5,326 nucleotides of DNA from an uncultured Acidimicrobiaceae bacterium (lineage in GTDB: Bacteria; Actinomycetota; Acidimicrobiia; Spongiisociales; UBA5794), in the NCBI GenBank assembly GCA_947258635.1, contig CAMYJM010000214.1, positions 1-5,326 of the forward strand, in the 5' to 3' direction. The notes beneath the pieces were generated by a model that saw only the letters and a program-made list of their open reading frames with translations, was not told where the DNA came from and did not search any database. Shown piece by piece: positions 1 to 4,907 of the stretch; within the stretch, counting starts at the first letter, position 1, and each line of letters starts with the position of its first letter. The translations under genes were made by a program, and so were the position numbers.

Positions 1-342
1 GGGCGGCGCGTCACGATCGAATGGGCGCTGATGAGGGATACCAACGACTCGCCGGATCAAGCGACCAAGCTGGCGGCGATCGCCATCGAGCTGGGGGCCC
101 ACATCAACGTGATCAATCTCAACCCGACACCGCGCAGCCGCGAACAGCCGACCGCGCCTGCCGCGCTCAGCAGGTTCATGGCGACTCTCAAATCGTCCGG
201 CGCCAATGCCACGCTGCGGGTCACCCGGGGGCAAGACATCGACGGAGCCTGCGGACAGCTGCGCTCGCGCGGCGCCGAGCAGCCGCTGACCATCGAAGCG
301 AGTAGTCCGATAGGACTATTTCGCCCCCCAACACTTGATTAG
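1..342 (+). CDS. rlmN: RlmN, dual-specificity 23S rRNA/tRNA adenosine C2-methyltransferase, C-terminal part
   Basis: This is the last 113 codons of a gene whose start lies left of the window; the frame is open from base 1 and stops at TAG 340-342. RlmN is a cytoplasmic radical-SAM enzyme that methylates C2 of A2503 in 23S rRNA and A37 in some tRNAs. The visible part begins with RVTIEWALMRDTNDS, which matches the family's RVxxEYxMLxGxNDS strand. It continues through INLNPTPRS and ends in TRGQDIDGACGQL, the family's most conserved C-terminal block. The Cys of ACGQL (codon 250-252) corresponds to the conserved Cys that carries the transferred methyl group (Cys355 in E. coli). The CxxxCxxC iron-sulfur motif is outside the window. 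The tail after ACGQL is about 27 residues and lacks the usual AGxxxxR-type continuation, so the extreme C-terminus is unusual. The wording DIDGACGQL resembles actinobacterial members. Confidence 0.9.
   Translation, partial: GRRVTIEWALMRDTNDSPDQATKLAAIAIELGAHINVINLNPTPRSREQPTAPAALSRFMATLKSSGANATLRVTRGQDIDGACGQLRSRGAEQPLTIEASSPIGLFRPPTLD
301..320 (+). other. Short hairpin near the end of rlmN
   Basis: TAGTCC (303-308) and GGACTA (313-318) form a perfect 6-bp stem around a GATA loop. A G-U pair and an A-T pair extend it to 8 bp (301-320). It lies inside the coding region, 20 bases before the stop. It is followed by TCGCCCCCC rather than a T-run, so it does not qualify as an intrinsic terminator. 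It may be chance. Confidence 0.3.
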
Positions 343-362
343 AGGCTGCTTATCCATATAGT
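335..362 (+). promoter_or_regulatory. Candidate sigma-70-type promoter for galU
   Basis: The -35 element TTGATT (335-340; 4 of 6 against TTGACA) is separated by 16 bases from the -10 element TATAGT (357-362; 5 of 6 against TATAAT). It overlaps the rlmN stop codon and is the best promoter-like pair I found in the window. It stands out because the surroundings are GC-rich. Transcription would start near 369, giving galU a leader of about 145 bases. This is inferred from sequence only. Confidence 0.5.
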
Positions 363-423
363 GGTCGTCGGGAAGCGGGATGCGTTGTGGGGGGACGTCT
401 GTGGTCACCGAGAACTGGGATAA

Positions 424-446
424 CCCTTGCTCAAGGGCTGATCAGC
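424..446 (+). repeat. Two adjoining inverted repeats in the galU leader
   Basis: CCCTTG (424-429) faces CAAGGG (432-437); in RNA this gives a 5-bp stem with a GCTC loop. It runs directly into the perfect 10-base palindrome GCTGATCAGC (437-446), sharing base 437. The two could be alternative leader structures or a protein-binding site; the sequence alone does not say which. Confidence 0.4.
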
Positions 447-473
447 ACTGCCGATCCATAGAGGAAGCAGGCA

Positions 474-491
474 CGGCGGCGCCTGCCGCCG
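474..491 (+). promoter_or_regulatory. GC-rich hairpin upstream of the galU start
   Basis: CGGCGGC (474-480) and GCCGCCG (485-491) form a perfect 7-bp stem with a GCCT loop, ending 22 bases before the GTG start. There is no T-run after it, so it is unlikely to be a terminator. In the mRNA it would sit just upstream of the weak ribosome site GGA (502-504) and could affect translation. In GC-rich DNA such a stem can also arise by chance. Confidence 0.4.
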
Positions 492-513
492 CGAATGGAA
501 TGGATATCGACAA

Positions 514-1401
514 GTGAAGCCAATTCGCAAGGCCGTTTTTCCCGTAGGCGGACTCGGCACCCGGTTCCTGCCGGCGACCAAAGCGCTCCCGAAGGAGATG
601 CTGCCCGTCGTCGACAAACCCTTGATCGAGTACGCCGTCGAGGAAGCTCGGGCGGCGGGGATCGAGGAGTTCGTCTTTGTGACGAGCCGCGGCAAGACCG
701 CCATCCAGAACCACTTCGATAGCCACCTGGAGCTGGAGTACGCCCTACGGGAGAAGGGCCGCGATTCGGAGCTTTCGGCCATCACCAACGCGGTCGGCGC
801 ACCGGGCCAGTTCGCCTACGTTCGCCAAATGGAGCCACTGGGCCTGGGCCACGCCGTCTGGACGGCCCGCAACTTCATCGGAAACGAGCCGTTCGCCGTT
901 CTTCTCGCCGACGACCTCATCAGTGGCGAGCCGGGCGCCCTCTCTGAAATGTCCGAGGTCCACAACGAGTACGGCGGCAACGTGATCGCCCTGATGGAGG
1001 TCGCTCCGGCCGAGACGGCCCGGTACGGAGTCGTCGCTCCCGGTACCGATGACGGAAGGGTCGTCGAGGTGCTCGACCTCGTCGAGAAGCCGGATCCGGC
1101 GGAGGCCCCCTCCAACCTGGCCATTGTGGGCCGCTACATCCTCCAACCGGAGGTTCTCGACTTCCTGGCTCTCGGCGAGACGGGAGCCGGCGGGGAAATC
1201 CAGCTGACCGACTCCATGGCCCGACTCATCGGTGGCGCTCCGTTCAGCGGCGTCCGCATCAGCGGCACCCGCTACGACTGCGGTACGAAGATCGGGTTCC
1301 TCGAGGCCAACGTTGCATTCGCCCTCGAACGCGACGATCTCGGCGGCGACATCTTCGCTCGCCTCGAACAAGTGCTCGAATCCCACCGCCCCGACGCATA
1401 G
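514..1401 (+). CDS. galU: UTP-glucose-1-phosphate uridylyltransferase (UDP-glucose pyrophosphorylase)
   Basis: This 295-residue protein is close to the usual length for bacterial GalU. It makes UDP-glucose and pyrophosphate from UTP and glucose-1-phosphate in the cytoplasm, feeding cell-envelope glycans, glycogen or trehalose synthesis and UDP-sugar interconversion. Visible motifs in order are the nucleotide-binding GGLGTRFLPATKALPKEMLP (12-31), DKP (34-36), the metal/substrate region LLADDLI (130-136), EKP (191-193), GGEIQLTD (226-233) and RYDCGTKIGFLEA (253-265). The start is GTG 514-516: it gives the family's MKPIRKAVFPV N-terminus, and the ATGs at 495 and 500 are out of frame. The ribosome site is weak (GGA 502-504, 9 bases away). 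Position 12 is Gly where many GalU proteins have Ala (PVAGLGTR); this is conservative. From memory the N-terminal block and FVTSRGKTAI look closer to alphaproteobacterial GalU than to the Streptomyces type. The gene follows rlmN and precedes tal by 82 bases; it may have its own promoter at 335-362. Confidence 0.95.
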   Translation: MKPIRKAVFPVGGLGTRFLPATKALPKEMLPVVDKPLIEYAVEEARAAGIEEFVFVTSRGKTAIQNHFDSHLELEYALREKGRDSELSAITNAVGAPGQFAYVRQMEPLGLGHAVWTARNFIGNEPFAVLLADDLISGEPGALSEMSEVHNEYGGNVIALMEVAPAETARYGVVAPGTDDGRVVEVLDLVEKPDPAEAPSNLAIVGRYILQPEVLDFLALGETGAGGEIQLTDSMARLIGGAPFSGVRISGTRYDCGTKIGFLEANVAFALERDDLGGDIFARLEQVLESHRPDA

Positions 1402-1436
1402 GCAGGCCCGCTCGCAATCGGGAAGAAGCCGGGGCG

Positions 1437-1445
1437 TGATACGTT
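1437..1445 (+). promoter_or_regulatory. Weak extended -10 candidate upstream of tal
   Basis: TGATACGTT reads as an extended -10 element (TG, one base, then TACGTT, which fits TANNNT) with no recognisable -35 element. It would start transcription near 1452, about 30 bases before the tal ATG. The 82-base galU-tal gap is also short enough for read-through from galU, so an independent promoter is only a possibility. Confidence 0.25.
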
Positions 1446-1466
1446 GTGGTTGGCACACCGTAATCC

Positions 1467-1472
1467 GAAAGG
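1467..1472 (+). promoter_or_regulatory. Ribosome binding site of tal
   Basis: GAAAGG lies 11 bases before ATG 1484-1486. It is a modest match to the Shine-Dalgarno consensus at slightly long spacing. It supports starting tal at 1484 rather than at upstream in-frame codons inside galU. It is the only clear ribosome site in the tal-pgi-HAD group; the two downstream genes rely on overlap. Confidence 0.5.
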
Positions 1473-1483
1473 CCTCTCCCGAT

Positions 1484-2581
1484 ATGTCCCAACTCCACGA
1501 CCTCCTTGACGCCGGACAGTCTGTTTGGTTCGATTTCATCCGCCGTGACATGATCAGCTCCGGAGAGCTCGGCCGGCTCGTTGCCGACGGCATCCGCGGC
1601 GTCACCAGCAATCCGTCCATCTTCCAGCAAGCGATCGACACGTCCGACCAATACGACGATCAGATCCGCCTGCTCATCGCCGCCAATCCGGCCGCGACCG
1701 TCGACGAGATCTTCGAGGAGCTCGCCGTCAGCGATATCCAGGCCGCCGCCGACGTACTGCGGCCCGTGTACGACGGCGCCCACGGCGACGACGGGTTTGT
1801 CAGCCTCGAGGTGTCCCCGCTGCTGGCCGCCGACACGGAGGGCACGATCGAAGCGGCCACGAGGTTGTGGCACGAGGTGGATAGACCCAACCTGATGGTG
1901 AAGGTGCCCGCCACACCGCAGGGAATGCCGGCAATCGAGGAGCTGATCGCGGCGGGCATCAACATCAACGTCACCCTGCTCTTCGCATTGTCCGCCTACG
2001 AAGACGCGGCTCACGCGTACATCCGCGGATTGGCGCGTGCCGCCGACCCGGCGTCCATCTCGTCGGTGGCGTCGTTCTTCGTGTCGCGGGTTGACTCCAA
2101 CGCCGACGCGGTTCTGGACAAGATCGGCTCGCCGGACGCGCTCGACCTGCGCGGCAAAGTGGCTGTGGCCAACGCCAAGCTGGCATACCGCACCTACCGG
2201 GCAATCTTCGAGGGCCCGGCATTCGTCGGGCAACTGGCACGCGGTGCCCGGCCCCAGCGCTGTCTGTGGGCCTCGACGTCGACGAAGAACCCCTCATACT
2301 CCGACGTCCTCTACGTCGACTCTCTCATCGGGCCCAACACGGTGAACACGCTGCCACCGGCGACCGTGACCTCATTCATCGATCATGGGACGATCGATGG
2401 ATCTGCCCTAGGCCACGACGTCGCCGGCGCCGAGGCGATCCTGCAAGCCTTTCGGGCCGCCGGCGGCGACATGGACGCCGTCACGAGCCAGCTCCTGGAG
2501 GAAGGCGTCGAGAAGTTCGCCGATTCATACGTCGACATGCTGGACACACTGCGGCGCAAGATCGACAACATCGCTGGATGA
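1484..2581 (+). CDS. tal: Transaldolase
   Basis: This 365-residue protein is the length of actinobacterial-type transaldolases. It moves a dihydroxyacetone unit between sedoheptulose-7-phosphate and glyceraldehyde-3-phosphate, giving erythrose-4-phosphate and fructose-6-phosphate in the non-oxidative pentose phosphate pathway. Visible features are VWFDFIRRD with Asp17 at the catalytic-Asp position, GVTSNPSIFQQAI (39-51), SLEVSP with Glu109, the Schiff-base Lys140 in NLMVKVPAT, ININVTLLFAL (159-169), FFVSRVDSNAD (198-208) and LWASTSTKNPSYSDVLYV (261-278). All the expected catalytic residues seem present. The start is ATG 1484, with a ribosome site at 1467-1472. The frame stays open upstream to 1232, but that stretch lies over galU and has no transaldolase similarity. 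The TGA stop overlaps the pgi ATG (ATGA, 2578-2581). The downstream Pgi is of the kind usually fused to a transaldolase, so Tal and Pgi probably act as a pair sharing fructose-6-phosphate. Confidence 0.94.
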   Translation: MSQLHDLLDAGQSVWFDFIRRDMISSGELGRLVADGIRGVTSNPSIFQQAIDTSDQYDDQIRLLIAANPAATVDEIFEELAVSDIQAAADVLRPVYDGAHGDDGFVSLEVSPLLAADTEGTIEAATRLWHEVDRPNLMVKVPATPQGMPAIEELIAAGININVTLLFALSAYEDAAHAYIRGLARAADPASISSVASFFVSRVDSNADAVLDKIGSPDALDLRGKVAVANAKLAYRTYRAIFEGPAFVGQLARGARPQRCLWASTSTKNPSYSDVLYVDSLIGPNTVNTLPPATVTSFIDHGTIDGSALGHDVAGAEAILQAFRAAGGDMDAVTSQLLEEGVEKFADSYVDMLDTLRRKIDNIAG

Positions 2582-4227
2582 GCTTGCGACTCCAGCTGCA
2601 TCTCAACGACTACGTCGACGTGGTCGGCCGGAGGTTAGCATCATGGGGCGGCGACGACATCCTCGCCAGGCTGTGGGCCCGGGACCACACACTGTGGTCG
2701 CCGCAACCCGTACCCGAGCTGGCAGATAGGCTGGGCTGGCTGGAGCTCCCGGACAGGCTCGAACGGATCATCCCCGACCTCGAGGCGTTCGGCAACGAGT
2801 TGATTGCCGACGGGATCGCCCACGTTGTCGTCCTCGGCATGGGGGGATCGAGCCTGGCGCCCGAAGTCTTCTCGGCGGTCTTCGGCTCGGGGCCGGGGGC
2901 CCCGGAGCTGCGCGTCCTGGACTCCACGCATCCCGCAGCCGTCCTGTCCACGGCCGAGGCGATCGACATCGGCCGCACGGTCTTCATCGTGGCGTCCAAG
3001 TCGGGCACCACGATCGAGCCGCTCTCGTTCATGGAGTACTTTTGGAGTCGCGTTGCCGAGTTGGGTGGCGATCCCGGCAGCCACTTCGTGGCAACGACGG
3101 ATCCGGGAAGCAACCTCGAGACGCTCGCCCGACAACGTGGGTTCCGCCACATCTTCTCGGCACCTCCGGACGTAGGGGGCCGCTATTCGGCGCTCACCGA
3201 ATTCGGCATGGTTCCCGCCGCAGCCATCGGCGCCGATCTCGAGGCGCTGCGCGCCGCGGCTCTGGCCGCCCGGAACAACAGCGGCGCTACCGCCATGGTC
3301 GCCCGGTCGGACGGATGCCGCTTGGGGGCCGCCATCGGTGAGCTGGCCCGTGCCGGTCGCGACAAGGTCACGTTTCTCACCAGTCCCGACTTCGCCGCCT
3401 TGCCTGCCTGGATCGAGCAACTGATCGCCGAATCGACGGGCAAGAACGGAACCGGTGTGATCCCGATCGGCGGAGAAACGCCAGGGTCCGCCGCCGCATA
3501 CGGCCCCGACCGGTTCTTTGTGGTCATCGAGACCGCAGGCGGCCCCCCGGTCGATATCGCCGCCATCTCCGAACACCCTCGGGCAGTGTTGTCCTGCGAC
3601 GCCGCGACCGATATCGCCGGGGTCATGTACACCTTTGAGGTCGCCACGGCTCTGGCGGGATCGGTGCTGGGCATCCAGCCATTCGACCAGCCCGATGTGC
3701 AGCTGGCCAAGGAGCTGGCTCGCGACGCAATGGCGGGACGGTTGGACCTGTCGGACGTCATCGAGATCGACGCGATGGCCCCGGACCTCGCCGACCACCT
3801 CGCAACCTGGCTCAACTCGGCAGTTCCCGGGGACTACGTCGGGATTCACGCCTTCATCGAGCCCACGGCCGCAGCGCGCGATGTGCTCGACTCGGCCCGC
3901 CGGGCCGTCCGTGACGCCCGGGGCTTGGCGACGACCCTCGATTTCGGGCCGCGCTTCTTGCATTCCACCGGGCAGCTCCACAAGGGAGGGCCCGACTCGG
4001 GGCTCTTCCTGGAGATCATCGACCACCCAACGCCCGCGGTGCCGGTCCCGACCACCGACTACGACTTCGCCAAGCTCGTGACGGCGCAGTCGCTCGGCGA
4101 TCACCTGGCACTGCGGCAACGGGGGCGCCGCGTCTTGCTGGTCTGCCTCGGCGAGTCGGGCATGGAAGCGCTGCATCGGGTCACGGCCGCCGTTGCCGCC
4201 GCGGCCGAGATTGCGGCGACGGCTTGA
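2578..4227 (+). CDS. pgi: Glucose-6-phosphate isomerase of the Tal-Pgi type
   Basis: This 549-residue protein interconverts glucose-6-phosphate and fructose-6-phosphate, linking glycolysis or gluconeogenesis to the pentose phosphate pathway. It has two sugar-isomerase (SIS) halves. Visible motifs are VVVLGMGGSSLAPEVF (83-98), VASKSGTTIEPLSF (138-151), GGRYSALTEFG (200-210), IAESTGKNG with Glu285 at the position of the conserved active-site Glu, QPFDQPDVQLAKELA (367-381) with Lys378 at the conserved Lys position, and LHSTGQLHKGGPDSG (461-475). The last motif and the N-terminal RLWARDHTLW (31-40) are typical of the isomerase half of bifunctional transaldolase/phosphoglucose isomerases, as I remember that family. 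The GTNxQHS-type His motif that follows ESxGK in the E. coli enzyme is not visible; H462 of HSTGQ may replace it. The start is ATG 2578, which overlaps the tal stop by four bases and has no ribosome site of its own, implying coupled translation. A longer frame back to 2266 only shadows tal. The stop overlaps the next gene. Confidence 0.93.
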   Translation: MSLRLQLHLNDYVDVVGRRLASWGGDDILARLWARDHTLWSPQPVPELADRLGWLELPDRLERIIPDLEAFGNELIADGIAHVVVLGMGGSSLAPEVFSAVFGSGPGAPELRVLDSTHPAAVLSTAEAIDIGRTVFIVASKSGTTIEPLSFMEYFWSRVAELGGDPGSHFVATTDPGSNLETLARQRGFRHIFSAPPDVGGRYSALTEFGMVPAAAIGADLEALRAAALAARNNSGATAMVARSDGCRLGAAIGELARAGRDKVTFLTSPDFAALPAWIEQLIAESTGKNGTGVIPIGGETPGSAAAYGPDRFFVVIETAGGPPVDIAAISEHPRAVLSCDAATDIAGVMYTFEVATALAGSVLGIQPFDQPDVQLAKELARDAMAGRLDLSDVIEIDAMAPDLADHLATWLNSAVPGDYVGIHAFIEPTAAARDVLDSARRAVRDARGLATTLDFGPRFLHSTGQLHKGGPDSGLFLEIIDHPTPAVPVPTTDYDFAKLVTAQSLGDHLALRQRGRRVLLVCLGESGMEALHRVTAAVAAAAEIAATA

Positions 4228-4859
4228 TCAAGACGGTCTTCCTGGATATCGGCGGCGTGATTCTCACCAACGGATGGGATCGGGACCAGCGCCGGGCCAC
4301 CATCGACGAATTCCGACTCGACTACGACGAGTTCCAGGATCGGCACGACTTCGTGGCCCACGACTTCGAGACAGGCCGGCTCACCCTCCCCGACTACCTG
4401 ACACGAACCGTCTTCTACCGCGAGCGCCCATTCCACCGAGAAGACTTCGTCACGGCCATGTTCGCCCAGTCCCGCGCCCTACCCGGCGCCATCGATTTTC
4501 TCGATGAACTGGCCGCGACCGGGCTCCAACTCGCCTCGCTGAACAACGAGTCCCGAGAGATCAACGAGCACCGCATCCAAACGTTCGGCCTCAATGGAAG
4601 GTTGTCGTTGTTTCTCAGCTCCTGCTATCTCGGGGTGAAGAAGCCGGAAGCTGAGATCTATGAGCTGGCGCTGCGCATCACGCAACGCCGCCCGGAAGAG
4701 TGCGTCTTCGTCGACGATCGCCCCCTCAACCTCGAGTGTGCCGCCGACGTTGGAATGGACGGAGTTCTGTTCACCGGTGTCGCCGACTTGCGACGGCAAT
4801 TGAGCGAGCGTGGGGTTGTGTTCCCTGGAGCGGCATCGGGCCCGCAGCCTGCCGAGTAG
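4224..4859 (+). CDS. HAD-superfamily hydrolase, probable sugar-phosphate phosphatase
   Basis: This 211-residue protein is the size of a HAD subfamily IA phosphatase with an alpha-helical cap. Motif I is FLDIGGVIL with the nucleophile Asp8; the second Asp of the classical DxD is Gly10. Motif II is LASLNNES (103-110), with Asn where most members have Ser or Thr. Motif III is GVKKPEAEIY (137-146), and motif IV is VFVDDRPLN with Asp164 and Asp165. The cap spans roughly residues 17-85. No signal peptide or membrane segment is seen, so it is cytoplasmic. E. coli YihX, a glucose-1-phosphate phosphatase, has the same D-x-G form of motif I. With galU, tal and pgi alongside, a sugar-phosphate substrate is a fair inference, but HAD specificity cannot be read from sequence. 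The start is TTG 4224-4226, sharing TTGA with the pgi stop; the next in-frame GTG would remove motif I. There is no ribosome site, so translation probably depends on pgi. Confidence 0.85.
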   Translation: MIKTVFLDIGGVILTNGWDRDQRRATIDEFRLDYDEFQDRHDFVAHDFETGRLTLPDYLTRTVFYRERPFHREDFVTAMFAQSRALPGAIDFLDELAATGLQLASLNNESREINEHRIQTFGLNGRLSLFLSSCYLGVKKPEAEIYELALRITQRRPEECVFVDDRPLNLECAADVGMDGVLFTGVADLRRQLSERGVVFPGAASGPQPAE

Positions 4860-4903
4860 TCGCATGCGAGGACCCGGTCGCGGATCATGGCCACCGGTTC
4901 GGG
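4860..4903. terminator. Possible structure between convergent genes
   Basis: The HAD gene and the minus-strand kinase converge on a 48-base gap. A perfect 10-base palindrome, TCGCATGCGA (4860-4869), starts right after the HAD stop. An imperfect stem follows, with CCCG (4873-4876) pairing with CGGG (4900-4903) plus some inner pairs. Neither is followed by a T-run on either strand, so a Rho-independent terminator is not shown. Position is the main reason to suspect a termination role. Confidence 0.2.
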
Positions 4904-4907
4904 AATC

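Larger units (their letters stand above)
343..513 (+). promoter_or_regulatory. rlmN-galU intergenic region and galU leader
   Basis: This 171-base gap is by far the longest non-coding stretch here. Besides the -10 element it holds TTATCC (350-355), complementary to GGATAA (418-423), which could close a domain of about 74 bases. It also holds the palindrome GACGTC (394-399), a repeat of GTGGTC (361-366 and 401-406), and the inverted repeats listed separately. I recognise no known riboswitch class. If transcription starts near 369, the 350-355 arm would only be present in read-through RNA from rlmN. Confidence 0.4.

Noticed and set aside
301..325. Hairpin at the end of rlmN as a Rho-independent terminator
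   Set aside because: The stem lies inside the coding region and is followed by TCGCCCCCC instead of a T-run.
349..423. SAM-I riboswitch suggested by CTTATCCA near the rlmN stop
   Set aside because: Only the first few bases resemble the motif. The conserved core (GGCCC...GAAACC...GGCAACC) is absent, and galU is not a methionine or SAM gene.
1232..1483. N-terminal extension of tal back to 1232
   Set aside because: The extension lies over the galU 3' end and encodes Ser/Ala/Arg-rich sequence unlike any transaldolase. ATG 1484 has a ribosome site and gives the normal length.
745..2233. Long minus-strand frames opposite galU and tal (745-1641 and 1259-2233)
   Set aside because: They are shadows of well-supported plus-strand enzymes, show no family motifs and overlap each other.
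2266..2577. N-terminal extension of pgi back to 2266
   Set aside because: This frame shadows tal and is Arg-rich without family similarity. ATG 2578 overlaps the tal stop in the classic ATGA manner and matches the expected Pgi N-terminus.
2641..4176. A 511-codon open frame on the minus strand, opposite pgi
   Set aside because: It lies antisense to a clearly identified isomerase with all its motifs. Its translation is low-complexity, rich in Arg, Gly and Asp, with no recognisable domain. Long antisense frames are expected from GC-rich codon use.
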